From contig JBANSL010000004.1 in the NCBI GenBank assembly GCA_037127255.1, positions 27,349,467 to 27,413,466 of the forward strand: a DNA stretch of 64,000 nucleotides, written 5' to 3'. Within the stretch, counting starts at the first letter, position 1. Each line of letters opens with the position of its first letter. The stretch comes from Persicaria tinctoria. Lineage: Eukaryota > Streptophyta > Magnoliopsida > Caryophyllales > Polygonaceae. The notes under the pieces are model-generated. The model saw only the letters and a program-made list of their open reading frames with translations. It did not search any database and was not told where the DNA came from. Shown here in pieces: positions 1 through 11,900 of this stretch. The position numbers were made by a program, and so were the translations under genes.

Positions 1-780
1 CAAGAGTTACATTCACGGTAACAAGATGCAAACAAATTGAATGGGATAATTATATAAATATTCACAAGCTGTTATTAAACATTCAAAGACATCAAAGGTT
101 TAGAATGAATCAACCCCATGCCAATTTGTTCAATTCATTAAAAACTATAAACTAGAAGTTGCTCTAAGAAATGTCATATGACAATTCAATCTAATTTCAT
201 TCATTAGCATCGATCTCTGAGAACAACTAAGGGTTTCAGTCTCTTAGCACTTAATTTTTGTTGAGATCTCTCTTAATGTGCAATCTTCAAAGTGAGGATC
301 CTTTGCCAATAAGGTGAGTTGAGATCCTTGTTCAAAGTAGATAAGGTATCACTCACAATGTTTAAGCTCACAACACAGAGAGGTGGAACATCATAAAGCC
401 CCTCGACAACTAGTAGAGATTTCCAAAACCCCCTCGACATATTTAACAACTAGCCTCCATCGATTGCCTGGGCCATTCTAGCCCGCATTCTCATCATATT
501 TAACACCTAGTATAGATTTCCTCCTCAGAATGAATTCAAAATAAGCATCATATTTAACAACTAGTAGAGATTTCCCCCAAATTATTGGGGGAAATCGAAC
601 AGTTAACTAGAACTTGTAAATTCATCACACTCCGATTTTCAAACCCGACAAATACTTTGTTGAAAATCAAAGCCAAGCTAACAGTAAAACGAAAGTGGGG
701 AGTGAAATTGAGAGAGGGGAAAGAGAAATTAGAGCGAGAGAAAGCACCTGGGTGGGTTTAAACGCCCGAGAACTTTCGAT
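1..780. other. unassigned AT-rich sequence
   Basis: I see no gene here. The only structure is a short motif, close to 'ttaacaactagtagagattt', recurring three or four times between about 400 and 580 with small differences. Confidence 0.4.
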
Positions 781-789
781 TACAGGTTG

Positions 790-1131
790 ATTGGGAGGAT
801 GGGTACATCACCATCTCGATGTCCTCCGCCCCTGCCCAGAAAACGTCGTCCTTACCACGGGGGCCACCGGCGCCGGCATATCCCGCCTATCCATTGTCGG
901 TCGGAGCCATCCCCTTCCTTCATATCGAAACCCTAGCCGCCGCCCCCGACCCCCTTCCTTCTCCCTTCTTGTGGTTGCCTCAACCATGGCACCCGAGCTC
1001 GCCGGAGCGCCCCCTCCACTTTGTCTCAATCTCTCTCTCTCTCAATCTCCCCCTCGCGTCCGCCATTGGAGAAGAATGGGAGACGAATGATGCGTCAGTG
1101 CGTCTTCTTCCTCTGTTTCCCTTACCCCTCT
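790..1131. other. GC-rich first-exon or 5'-UTR-like patch
   Basis: This CpG-rich patch stands out from its AT-rich surroundings and resembles the 5' end of a plant gene. On the minus strand a 'ctagggtttcgat' string runs into an ATG near 930, and a possible splice donor (gtaagg) follows about 70 bases on. The plus strand is also open from the ATG at 819 through 1202, into the neighbouring MULE. The predicted peptides are low-complexity (Pro/Arg/Ser rich) and I recognise no family on either strand. The MULE at 1141 inserted at its edge and may have separated it from its gene. Confidence 0.3.
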
Positions 1132-1690
1132 TTCCTTTTTGGGTAAACTGCAGAAAACCACCCCTTATAATGCTTCCGTTAGCGAAAGACCACCCCTCGT
1201 AGGGTTCCGTCATATTCTCAGTTAAATGTGTGAAATTACCAAATTGCCCCTTCTCCTTTAATATAAAATAAGTGTAATGAAAGAGGGGTGGAATAAAAAA
1301 AAATTAAATGCAATTTACCATCTTCAATCGATCGATTAACACAGAGATTCAAAAGCTCGATGGATGAAGGTGATCGGAATCAAGAAGGTTAATCCGCTTC
1401 GGTTGGAGTCGATTTCAAGGAGCAAGGGGCAAGGCGAAGGTGTTGATTTGCTATTTACGAACTGGACAAGGTAAACCCTAATTGGTGCGAATTCGCCCTC
1501 AAATTTCCAGTTTATGGTTGTCTCTAATTTGGGCGAAAAAGCTCAGAATCACCTGGAAGTATTTCTATTTATGTGATTTCCGCCACTAATAAGGTAGTTT
1601 GCGTGTGTAATATTATTTGTCTGCCTTTGTGGTTTGAGTCGAAATTGTGCATCTTTGCCTTTAATTGTGTTATGTCATTACAAATAGGAG

Positions 1691-2137
1691 ATGTCGAGCT
1701 CAAGTTATTCTTCCAACAACCAGATGAGGACCTGCTTTTGCGGCTTTGGAGCAAGGCAATTCACCGCTCGTACAAAGGACAACTTTGGGAGAAGGTTTGT
1801 CACTTGTAGTCGATATGGGTCAATTGACTGGATGCATGATGAATATGGAGAAAAGGCAAAGGAAGTAATCAATGAGTTGCTGAAAGAGAAGCAAGTGTTA
1901 GTCGAGAAGAACACCGAGTTAACAAAATTATGTGAGTTGCGTGATATTGAAAATGCGAATTTGTCAAACAAGCTTGCAGCTGCAAAATCCCTGACAGATA
2001 ATTGGAAGATGGAAAAGGATGATCAGATTGAAGTTGTTACGAAGAAACTAAAAGCCGAAGAGCATAGCCGAATGATGGTGCTTGTGTGTTTTATGATAAT
2101 TTGCTTTATAAATGTTCAGATTGAAGTCGTTTTATAA
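1691..2137 (+). CDS. GRF-type zinc-finger protein carried by the MULE
   Basis: A 148-residue ORF. After a Ser-rich start, residues about 12-42 match the plant GRF zinc finger: Cys-x-Cys-Gly, Thr/Asn spacing, Gly-Arg-Arg-Phe, then Cys, and a downstream Trp-x-x-Asp-Glu. The usual fourth Cys, just before the aromatic-Trp segment, is missing. Residues about 50-125 are Glu/Lys/Leu rich and probably coiled coil. Residues about 125-148 are hydrophobic and may form a C-terminal membrane anchor. Short GRF proteins with this layout are known in plants, often near or inside MULEs. The ATG at 1691 precedes the motif directly and follows a possible acceptor. Whether it is expressed is unknown. Confidence 0.6.
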   Translation: MSSSSYSSNNQMRTCFCGFGARQFTARTKDNFGRRFVTCSRYGSIDWMHDEYGEKAKEVINELLKEKQVLVEKNTELTKLCELRDIENANLSNKLAAAKSLTDNWKMEKDDQIEVVTKKLKAEEHSRMMVLVCFMIICFINVQIEVVL

Positions 2138-2325
2138 ATGTTGTAATGGTGAAATTGGCAAGATAGGGTGGATATCTTTGGTTGTAACTAAATTGTAATG
2201 GTACATGTCTCCATTCAGTGTAATGGCAAAATCAAGCTTTGTAATGGATATCTCGAGCAAATTGATCAAGAGATGTTTTTGTTATGTGAATGGCTTGCCC
2301 TTTTACTTTGTTTTTGTCATTGCAC

Positions 2326-2935
2326 TTAGGGGCTGTTTTTTGTTCAGCTTTGGCTCAAAAAAATAATGACAACAACCCATACAATGCAATTGTGTGCAGC
2401 TTTGGCTTAGGGGCTGATTTTTGTGCAACTTGGGGCTGATTTTTGTGCAGATTTGGCTTACAAAAATTATGACAGCTTTGCCTAATAAATGGGGTTGTTT
2501 TGCAATGACAGTAGCAGTGCAAGCAACCCTTTTATCTTTGTTTTTTGTCATTGCATTAGGGGCTGATTTTTGTGCAGATTTGGCTTAAAAAAATAATGAA
2601 AGCTTTGCCTAATGAATGAGACTGTTTTGCAATGACAGTAGCACTGCAAGCAACCCTTTTAGGGGCTGATTTTTGTCATTGCATTAGGGGCTGATTTTTG
2701 TGCAGATTTGGTTTAAAAAAATAATGAAAGCTTTGCCTAATGAATGAGACTGTTTTGCAATGACAGTAGCAGTGCAAGCAACCCTTTTATCTTTGTTTTT
2801 TGTCATTGCATTAGGGGCTGATTTTTGTGCAGATTTGGTTTAAAAAAATAATGAAAGCTTTGCCTAATGAATGAGACTGTTTTGCAATGACAGTAGCAGT
2901 GCCAGCAGCCCTGTTTTGCAATGACAGATTAGGCA
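2326..2935. repeat. minisatellite inside the MULE
   Basis: Imperfect tandem units of about 110-150 bp. Each contains 'ggggctgatttttgtgcag', 'tttggyttaaaaaaataatg', 'agctttgcctaatgaatg' and 'gttttgcaatgacagtag'. Four or five copies or part-copies are visible. No coding function is apparent. Confidence 0.8.
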
Positions 2936-3228
2936 ATGACAGATCAATAAACCCTCTTTGAAAAATCAGTAAAATGCCATGACACCATCAAGAAACATTA
3001 TATTACTTGTATCCTGCTGCAATACAAAAGGAAGAAACCATCATTCCAAGTCATGACCATAAACCTAGAGTTTAAGAGTGGAATAAACCATAAACCGGCT
3101 AAATGTTATACATGGCCACCAAAGTTTGAATGTATGGAATATAATCCATGTAATTCGATAACAAAAAGAAAATCAACTTTGGACTAAGGCTAGCCATACA
3201 ACAAAAAAATGACGAGCTTCAACAGATG

Positions 3229-4118
3229 CTAAGGCAAAGTAGTGTCATGCTTCCTTGGGCACATTCGTGGCATACTTTCTTGTTGAATGTTGATCGATGA
3301 AGTCAGCTGAGAACTTTGTGCAGACGATCCTTGTGTTTCGACATTGAAAGTGGTCATCATCTCCTCATAAAGTGTAGATGAACTAGGTTGAACATGTGTT
3401 GCTACTTGAGAATTTTGTGGACATGAGCTCGGCTGATAATTTTGGCCAACTGATCCTTGTGCTTGCTCATTCTGTAAAATCAATAATTTGCACATGTTTC
3501 AACCCATAAATGTACATGATATCCCTCCGTCGACAAACTACAACCATAAAAATACATTGAGTAGTAGAAAAAAACAGTACCTTCCTCACATACTTCCTCT
3601 TTTGGGACCCAATTTTGACAGTTTGTTGGTTTCTTGGCCTTCCTCCACGATTTTGAGGTTTAGGTGGCTCTGGTGCTTTAGGAGGATTCCCACATCTGTT
3701 CTTGTAATGACCTTCTTGTCCACATTGAGCACATCTTGGCCTGCATAGATTGCATGAATTTATAAATACCAAATCATGCAATTTTTTTACAAAGAATTTA
3801 GAAATGGAATGAATACCTTTGAGTCCTAACTCGTGATTTTATCCTTGATTTCTCTTCTCTAACTTCCTTTCTCCTAGCCTTTTTAGGCCTTCCGGGTTGT
3901 ACCACAAACGTTGGTGGTTCTGGTGGTGTATGAGTAGTCTTCTCCCAATCTGCAAATCCCGGTAATGGTTCAATTAGGTAGTCATATGCCTTCATATAAT
4001 TGTCTTTAGTGTAGTATTGATGCACATAATTAGGGTTTTTTACCTTACCTTCTCTGTTCGCAGACAACAAGTCAACAACTTCTCCCTTTGAATCAGTTGA
4101 AATCGAGCAAATCAGCAC
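3229..4118 (-). pseudogene. MULE transposase, C-terminal exons only
   Basis: Three exon-like blocks on the minus strand carry the typical C-terminus of MURA-type transposases. First (4118 to about 3820) comes the Tyr-Val-His-x-Tyr-Tyr-Thr region and a Gly-Arg-Pro-Lys-Lys basic block. Next (about 3740-3580) is a CCHC knuckle, Cys-x2-Cys-x4-His-x4-Cys. Last (about 3473-3229) is a Ser/Gln-rich tail ending in a stop. The transposase zinc-binding, DDE and SWIM domains upstream are gone: the first block begins directly where the right terminal repeat ends. Convergent with the GRF ORF. A deletion remnant that cannot catalyse transposition. Confidence 0.8.
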
Positions 4119-4530
4119 CTTCGCCTTGCCCCTTGCTCCTTGAAATCGACTCCAGCCGAAGCGGATTAACCTTCTTGATTCCGATCACCTTCATCCATTG
4201 AGCTTTTGAATCTCTGTGTTAATCGATCGATTGAAGATGGTAAATAAAGATGGTAAATTGCATTTTTTTTATTTCACCCCTCTTTCATTACACTTATTTT
4301 ATATTAAAGGAGAAGGGGCAATTTGGTAATTTCACACATTTAACAGAGAATATGACGGAACCCTACGAGGGGTGGTCTTTCGCTAACGGAAGCATTATAA
4401 GGGGTGGTTTTCGGCAATTAAGTATTTAAGGGGTGGTTTTGGGCAAATGGCCCTATTTAAGGGGTGGTTTTATGCAGTTTACCCTTCCTTTTTTTTTTCC
4501 CTCTTTTCTCCCTCAATTACTGGCTACCGG

Positions 4531-4921
4531 TAGGGGTGGTATGTGAGACAAGCTACTCGTGATCGGCTCGGGTTCGGCTCGTATAAAACTCGACTCGAGC
4601 TCGTTCATTTTCTAAAAAAGCCGAGTATGAGCACATTTTTAAGCTCGTTCCAAAACTCGACTCGTTCGAATTAAACTCGAATAGCTCGAATTTTATGAAA
4701 TTTCTAAATTTTTCTTCAAATTATTGTATAATGAGCAGGTAGAATTGCCTAAAGCTCGAAAAAAGCTCGGCTCGAGCTCGCTCATTTCCTAAACGAGCCG
4801 AATATGAGCACATTTTTAAGCTCGAGTCAAAATTTAGGCTCGGCTCGAGCTCGTTTATATTCTAAATGAAATAAATATGAACAAGTTATACTCGGCTCGT
4901 TCGACTCGAATAACAGCCCTA
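4531..4921. mobile_element. hAT-type MITE, 'gagctcgagccgag' family, copy 1
   Basis: A 391-bp non-coding element. It starts taggggtg and ends cagcccta (imperfect inverted termini) and is flanked by a perfect 8-bp duplication, gctaccgg, at 4523-4530 and 4922-4929. Eight-bp TSDs with these ends indicate the hAT superfamily. The interior is full of GAGCTCGAGC and GCTCGGCTCG palindromic words. A second family member lies at 60542-60937 in the opposite orientation. Confidence 0.9.
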
Positions 4922-4925
4922 GCTA

Positions 4926-5073
4926 CCGGTTGCACCTTGAACCCGGATATCCGAAATTGTGCAAAATTTTTTCGGATTGGATTAGGCCTGCAAAGATTTC
5001 CGGTTGCACCTTGAACCCGGATATCCGAAATTGTGCAAATTTTTTTCGGATTGGATTAGGCCTGCAAAGATTT
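4926..5073. repeat. two 74-bp direct repeats
   Basis: A near-identical duplication of a 74-bp block beginning 'ccggttgcaccttgaacc'. The first copy abuts the right TSD of the hAT element. They differ mainly by one base in an A/T run. Confidence 0.85.
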
Positions 5074-5805
5074 TCCCAAAAGGGGTTATTTTTGCACATT
5101 TCCCTAAATCTTGAGATATATTTCCTTTTTTTTCTCCTGATTGCAACATTCTCTTAATTCGTCTAGATACATTGAATTTGAATTTGAATCTTGATACATT
5201 TTATTTTTTGATATTGAAAACCCACCTACATTGAAATTGAATTTGAATCTTGGTATCTTCTATAAGCCTAATTATGTATTTTAGTTGTGTTTTGTTATTT
5301 TTGAAGCATTATTAGCTTTACTATTTTTTTTTACGTTGTGCGTATTTTGTAATAATTTTTAGTTTGGCCAACTGTTTATTATATAAATTGTACATTGAAT
5401 AATATTATTGGTCATTACTTTCACATATATGTATGTAGTTTCTCACCAACCAAATAGTTCCTTTTTAAATAAATTAATCAAAGATATACTCGGATTTCAT
5501 GCATTTATTATCTTAACGGATTGAATTTATTTAAATATTTGTTTATTATATCACATTTATTCCAATCATGTTAAAATTTACTACTCCGTCTATGCGTTTA
5601 GCTAAATAAGTCGTTTAATATTCATTAATTCATGCTTTGTTAGGATGGTAAAAATTACATAAAATATTTTTTTATTTTTTTTATAAAATAATTTTGAAAA
5701 TAGTTATTTGTTACCAAATTTTATTCAATAATGAAATTTTTATATAATTGACGCCATATAAAATGATAGAAATTTTATATAATTTTACATATGCATGTGT
5801 TATTC
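5074..5805. other. AT-rich intergenic sequence
   Basis: I see no gene. There are two short near-repeats around 5165-5250 ('acattgaatttgaatttgaatc'-like) and a possible degenerate MITE edge near 5581 (actactccgtctatgcg). I could not define any element boundary. Confidence 0.4.
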
Positions 5806-5915
5806 TGTTAGGTGATGGTCATTAAGGAATTGGGAAATTGTATAAATGTAAGGAGGACATATGATTTGGGCATCATCATTCATAACACAAATAGAAGTTC
5901 CCCTAAACTTTCATC

Positions 5916-7231
5916 ATGCTCACCTCTCATTCTAACCAACCCCCAAACGGATCTAACACATTGATATCAAAGCTCCTTTGTTTCTATTCCATGGAGGACG
6001 GGACACGCTTCAAGGCGTCAGAGAAGATCGAAGTTCAGCTTCAGCAGCTTCGGCAGTTCACGGCGTCCACTGCGAAAATTCGATCCAAAATAGAGGCAAA
6101 GATGGATCAGCTGCAAGCGAAAACGGAATTGAGTATCAGGAAGATGGCAAAGCAGATTCAAGTTCAAACTAAGCAAAGCTTCGCAAGATTGGTGGAGATC
6201 TTCAAGAATCAGATGTCGCGGGGCTCTCCGACGGGTAAAACCGATAAGCAAGAAAGGTCATCGAGATCACACACGGGAGAACATCAGGGGATATACAATA
6301 TTCCCCCATTGCGTAACGAGAATTACGCAGGAGGCGGCGCTACGTGGTCCGGAAATCGAACTCCAAAGACTGAGTTTCCCCCTTTCGATGGTTGTAAACC
6401 GAGAAGTTGGGTCAAGAAATGTGAAAAGTATTTCACTATATTTGGAATTCAGGAACACTAGAAGGTGGAAATTGCAGCCATGTATATGCAAGATCGGGCG
6501 AATGATTGGATTCAAGGTTACTTGATGTAGAGGAAAAGGGTTTAATGGAGAGAAATGAGTGAGGCTCTGTGCAATAGATTCGGGGAAAAGCATGGGGTTG
6601 AGGTCGTGGAAGATTTCAATAAGTTGTCGTAGAAGGATGGATTGGAGGACTATAACGAGCAATTCAAAGAGCTCTGTGCCAGGATGTTGACTTACAACCC
6701 CTACTTGCCTAAGACTTACTGCATTTCCAGCTACATCAGCGGTCTTAAGGCATAAATCAAATCTCTGGTGAAGTTGGGAAGACCCAGGGATCTGGCTGAG
6801 GCTCTAGAATTGGCAAGATTGCACAACGATGCGGTCTCGGCGATCATGAAAGTAAGTAAGAACTCATGAAAGGGAAACACTTCAGGCTCAGGTTGGCAGA
6901 GTAGTCCAAGATTCGGATTCTCGAGTTCAAAGACTATGAGTACTCAGACAGGAGTGAAACATCAGGCCCTGATTTCAAGAGGGCACTGGGGTTGTGCTAT
7001 AGGTGTGGTGACAAATACTTTGTTGGCCACAAGTGCAAATTGTCATATGTGAAATTCATTTTGGCCGAGGAAGAGGAACATGAGGATGCATGTCAGTTGG
7101 TTGAGCAGGTGGAACTAGATGAGAGCCTGCATGAATGCTTCGTCTGTGCCATGTCAGGTAATAGATTTGACACTTCCATCTTAGTTAAAGGATATGTTGG
7201 GAAGCGTTTGGTCAATATATATACTGATTGA
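5916..7231 (+). pseudogene. gypsy gag and protease start, broken
   Basis: The ORF at 5916-6461 encodes a Gln/Lys-rich coiled-coil segment followed by the gag motif Phe-Pro-x-Phe-Asp-Gly with a downstream Trp. Gag similarity continues to about 6890 through several in-frame stops. A CCHC-like knuckle (Cys-Tyr-Arg-Cys-Gly, His, Cys) lies near 6995-7035. The protease active site is expected near 7225-7260; a frame there reads Asp-Ser-Val-Ser-Thr-His-Ser-Phe, with Val where the catalytic motif has Gly. Not functional. Confidence 0.75.
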
Positions 7232-7699
7232 CAGTGTAAGCACTCATAGCTTCGTGGATCCCTAGTTGCCCAAGGAAGTCGGGTTCAGGCTACAGAATTC
7301 CAACTTGATGATTGTAGAGGGTATAAATAAGGAAAAATTGTTCTGTAGGTAGGAGTGTAAAGGCTTTAAATGTTCAATGATGCAAGGTGGGGATTATGTG
7401 TTTGATAGTAGGGCGTTAAGGATAGGTGATTTTGAGTTGTTATTAGGGGTCAATTGAATGAAGAAATATAGCCCTGTGGAGTTTGATTACAATAAGATTC
7501 AGATTATCTTTGTGAATGATGGGAAAACGGTGCAATTTCATGGTAATGTAGACAGTAAGGAAGAGGCTTTAGTTAAGCACATTACAACCAAGAAATTGTG
7601 TGCTTTGGTAAGCTCTCAAGGTCATGATTGTTTGATTCAGGGGGGCCAGGTCTTTCAATTAAAGGCTCCAAGCCTTAAGAGATCACAAATTGTTTGCCA

Positions 7700-8572
7700 A
7701 AATTTCTAAGTGTAGTTTTGCAGTGCCTCAAATCGAGTATCTAGGTCACATTATCTCAAGTGAGGGGGTAGCTACCGACAAGGCAAAGACATAGGTGATT
7801 TCTAAGTGGCCAACTCCATTGAATGTGAAAGAATTACGAAGCTTCCTCGGGTTAGTTGGGTATATTAGACGGTTCATAAGAAATTATGGAGTCATCTACA
7901 AGCCAATGACCGAGTTGCTCAAGAAATATGCTTTCTGTTGGTCAACTGACAGTGATCAAGCATTCAGGCTCATTAAGTCTCTTTTGTCGTCACCTCTTAT
8001 TCTGGTGTTACCTCATTTTACATTACCCTTCCTAGTGGAGACAGACGCTTGTGAGGAAGGCATATGGGCCATGTTGATGCAACAGAGTAAACCTATTGCT
8101 TTTATCAGTAAAGCTCCACATGGTTCCAATCTATGGATGTCCACTTATGAAAAAGAGTTGTTGGCTATCTTGTTAGCAGTGGAGAATTGGAGGCACTATT
8201 TGGAGCCAAGCCATTTTGTAATTCTCACGGATCATCAGAGCCTTAAGCACTTGTTTGATCAAAGGGTGTCCACACATTTGCAGAAAAAGGCAATTCGAAA
8301 GCGGCTCGGGCTCTCTTATTCCATTCAATATAGGAGAGGGCAATCGAATGTCGTGGCCGATGCCTTATCCAGGAGGAGACCAACGTCGAATTCACCAGAG
8401 ACAAGGCATTGCAAAGCATTGGTGGTGGTGCAGCCCCTGTGGATTCAAGAGATCATTAAGAGCTACAAGGATGATCTGGACATTGACAAACACAAAGCAA
8501 AGGCAGCAGTGGATAGTACGTCCAACTTCAAATTACAAGGAGATCACTAAAGATACAAGGGAAGATTGATGG
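7700..8572 (+). pseudogene. gypsy RT thumb, RNase H and integrase start
   Basis: Joining at about 7700-7720, sequence resembling the end of the RT palm and the thumb (Tyr-Leu-Gly-His then Phe-Leu-Gly-Leu) leads into an open frame from 7795. That frame carries RNase H signatures: Glu-Thr-Asp-Ala, Tyr-Glu-Lys-Glu-Leu, Thr-Asp-His-Gln-Ser-Leu, and Val-Ala-Asp-Ala-Leu-Ser-Arg. After about 8400 it enters the linker to integrase. The YxDD catalytic part of RT is deleted upstream, since the protease linker fuses directly to the late palm. An inactive remnant. Confidence 0.8.
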
Positions 8573-8628
8573 TAGAGAAGGATAATGAGCTTCGCCATCA
8601 GATTGTGGTTTCCTTCCATGAGGTTATG

Positions 8629-8974
8629 GGTACCGGTTATTTTTGTCAAAAATGGGCCAATTTGCTATTTTTGCAAAATTGGGTTGGGGTGTTATTTTTG
8701 CCAGCAGCCCACTTTTTTGGTATATTGAGTAACATTTCCTTTTTTTATTTAATAAAATTCGAGATCCGACAACCTTAATTCTCGAGAGACCGACGAGCCG
8801 GCAGACAAGAACCTTGTATGTTCAAGAGAAGTCAACCCATAACCTTATATGTACGTGCTACCTCGAGGAATTGAAGCATTCAGCTTACTCTTCGAGCAGG
8901 TGACTCAAATGAAAATATTTTAAATTATACTCTGCCAGTTAATTAAAATAAAGTATCATTTAAAAAAAATTATA
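8629..8974. other. unassigned sequence before the Helitron
   Basis: No gene is seen. 'Ttatttttgycaaaa'-like words occur at 8637-8700. A GC-richer patch at 8760-8930 resembles retrotransposon leader sequence, but I cannot assign it. Confidence 0.35.
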
Positions 8975-11900
8975 TCTATATAAACTCTTAATTTAGAAGA
9001 GTTTAGGATGATGTGTCATTCTTAGAGAGATTTTAGGAGTCTTAACTAATCATTATTATTTTTTTCATTTTTTTTATTTTCTTTAATTCTCCTTTTTTAT
9101 TCATTTTCCTTTAATTTTCTTTTTTCTTTAATTTTACTAACTATCTATATAAACTCTTAATTTAGAAGAGTTTAGGATGATGTGTCATTCTTAGAGGGAT
9201 TTTAGGAGTCTTAACTAATCATTATTATTTTTTTCATTTTTTTTATTTTCTTTAATTCTCCTTTTTTTATTCATTTTCCTTTAATTTTCTTTTTTCTTTA
9301 ATTTTACTAACTATCTATATAAACTCTTAATTTAGAAGAGTTTAGGATGATGTGTCATTCTTAGAGAGATTTTAGGAGTCTTAACTAATCATTATTATTT
9401 TTTTCATTTTTTTTATTTTCTTTAATTCTCTTTTTTTATTCATTTTCCTTTAATTTTCTTTTTTCTTTAATTTTACTAACTATCTATATAAACTCTTAAT
9501 TTAGAAGAGTTTAGGATGATGTGTCATTCTTAGAGAGATTTTAGGAGTCTTAACTAATCATTATTATTTTTTTCATTTTTTTTATTTTCTTTATTTCTCC
9601 TTTTTTATTCATTTTCCTTTAATTTTCTTTTTTCTTTAATTTTACTAACTATCTATATAAACTCTTAATTTAGAAGAGTTTAGGATGATGTGTCATTCTT
9701 AGAGAGATTTTAGGAGTATTAACTAATCATTATTATTTTTTTCATTTTTTTTATTTTCTTTAATTCTCCTTTTTTATTCATTTTCCTTTAATTTTCTTTT
9801 TTCTTTAATTTTACTAACTATTGGGCTTAATTCAGAACATTGAATTCAATATAATATAACTATTGGGTTTAATCAAATTTATTTACTAACTATCTATATA
9901 ATAAACTCTTAATTTAGAAGAGTTTAGGATGATGTGTCATTCTTAGAGAGATTTTAGGAGTCTTAACTAATCATTATTATTTTTTTCATTTTTTTTATTT
10001 TCTTTAATTCTCCTTTTTTATTCATTTTCCTTTAATTTTTTTTCTCTTTAATTTTACGAACTATCTATATAAACTCTTAATTTAGAAGAGTTTAGGATGA
10101 TGTGTCATTCTTAGAGAGATTTTAGGAGTCTTAACTAATCATTATTATTTTTTTCATTTTTTTTTTATTTTCTTTAATTCTCCATTTTTATTCATTTTCC
10201 TTTAATTTTCTTTTTTCTTTAATTTTACTAACTATCTATATAAACTCTTAATTTAGAAGAGTTTAGGATGATGTGTCATTCTTAGAGAGATTTTAGGAGT
10301 CTTAACTAATCATTATTATTTTTTTCATTTTTTTTATTTTCTTTAATTCTCCTTTTTTATTCATTTTCCTTTAATTTTCTTTTTTCTTTAATTTTACTAA
10401 CTATCTATATAAACTCTTAATTTAGAAGAGTTTAGGATGATGTGTCATTTTTAGAGAGATTTTAGGAGTCTTAACTAATCATTATTATTTTTTTCATTTT
10501 TTTTATTTTCTTTAATTCTCCTATTTTATTCATTTTCCTTTAATTTTCTTTTTTCTTTAATTTTACTAACTATTGAGATTAAATCAAAACATCTATATAA
10601 ACTCTTAATTTAGAAGAGTTTAGGATGATGTGTCATTCTTAGAGAGATTTTAGGAGTCTTAACTAATCATTATTATTTTTTTCATTTTTTTTATTTTCTT
10701 TAATTCTCCTTTTTTATTCATTTTCCTTTAATTTTCTTTTTTCTTTAATTTTACTAACTATCTATATAAACTCTTAATTTAGAAGAGTTTAGGATGATGT
10801 GTCATTCTTAGAGAGATTTTAGGAGTCTTAACTAATCATTATTATTTTTTTCATTTTTTTTATTTTCTTTAATTCTCCTTTTTTATTCATTTTCCTTTAA
10901 TTTTCTTTTTTCTTTAATTTTACTAACTATTGAGCTTAAATCAAAACATTGAATTCAGTATAATATAACTATTGGGTTTAATCAAATTTATTTACTAACT
11001 ATCTATATAAACTCTTAATTTAGAAGAGTTTAGGATGATGTGTCATTCTTAGAGAGATTTTAGGAGTCTTAACTAATCATTATTATTTTTTTCATTTTTT
11101 TTATTTTCTTTAATTCTCCTTTTTTATTCATTTTCCTTTAATTTTCTTTTTTCTTTAATTTTACTAACTATGTATATAAACTCTTAATTTAGAAGAGTTT
11201 AGGATGATTTGTCATTCTTAGAGAGATTTTAGGAGTCTTAACTAATCATTATTATTTTTTTCATTTTTTTTTATTTTCTTTAATTCTCCTTTTTTATTCA
11301 TTTTCCTTTAATTTTCTTTTTTCTTTAATTTTACTAACTATCTATATAAACTCTTAATTTAGAAGAGTTTAGGATGATGTGTCATTCTTAGAGAGATTTT
11401 AGGAGTCTTAACTAATCATTATTATTTTTTTCATTTTTTTTATTTTCTTTAATTCTCCTTTTTTATTCATTTTCCTTTAATTTTCTTTTTTCTTTAATTT
11501 TACTAACTATCTATATAAACTCTTAATTTAGAAGAGTTTAGGATGATGTGTCATTCTTAGAGAGATTTTAGGAGTCTTAACTAATCATTATTATTTTTTT
11601 CATTTTTTTTATTTTCTTTAATTCTCCTTTTTTATTTATTTTCCTTTAATTTTCTTTTTTCTTTAATTTTACTAACTATCTATATAAACTCTTAATTTAG
11701 AATAGTTTAGGATGATGTGTCATTCTTAGAGAGATTTTAGGAGTCTTAACTAATCATTATTATTTTTTTCATTTTTTTTATTTTCTTTAATTCTCCTTTT
11801 TTATTCATTTTCCTTTAATTTTCTTTTTTCTTTAATTTTACTAACTATCTATATAAACTCTTAATTTAGAAGAGTTTAGGATGGTGTGTCATTCTTAGAG

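Larger units (their letters stand above)
1141..4484. mobile_element. Mutator-like element (MULE), internally deleted
   Basis: The ends are long inverted repeats. About 312 bp at 1141-1452 is matched, reverse-complemented, by 4107-4484, and both outermost ends carry gggtaaactgc or its complement. The right repeat is longer because a 'ttaaggggtggtttt' block occurs three times. A perfect 9-bp direct duplication, ttccttttt, flanks the element at 1132-1140 and 4485-4493, which is the TSD length of Mutator elements. Inside are a plus-strand GRF zinc-finger ORF, a minisatellite, and the C-terminal exons of a MURA-type transposase on the minus strand. The catalytic DDE and SWIM regions are absent, so the copy is non-autonomous. 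Confidence 0.93.
5806..8628 (+). mobile_element. decayed Ty3/gypsy retrotransposon remnant
   Basis: Gag, zinc knuckle, protease, RT thumb, RNase H and the first residues of integrase follow in gypsy order on the plus strand. A primer-binding-site-like string, 'ttgatatcaaagctcc', resembling the tRNA-Met type, starts near 5960. A TGTTAG...CTAACA pair at 5806-5958 could be the end of a truncated 5' LTR. There are many stops and frameshifts. The RT palm with its YxDD motif is missing, and the copy stops at about 8628, in the integrase zinc-binding region. No 3' LTR was found. An old, inactive copy. Confidence 0.8.

Noticed and set aside
5075..8720. Possible outer element with 'ggttatttttgc' ends around the gypsy remnant
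   Set aside because: The matching words are short, low-complexity and offset, and no TSD is visible.
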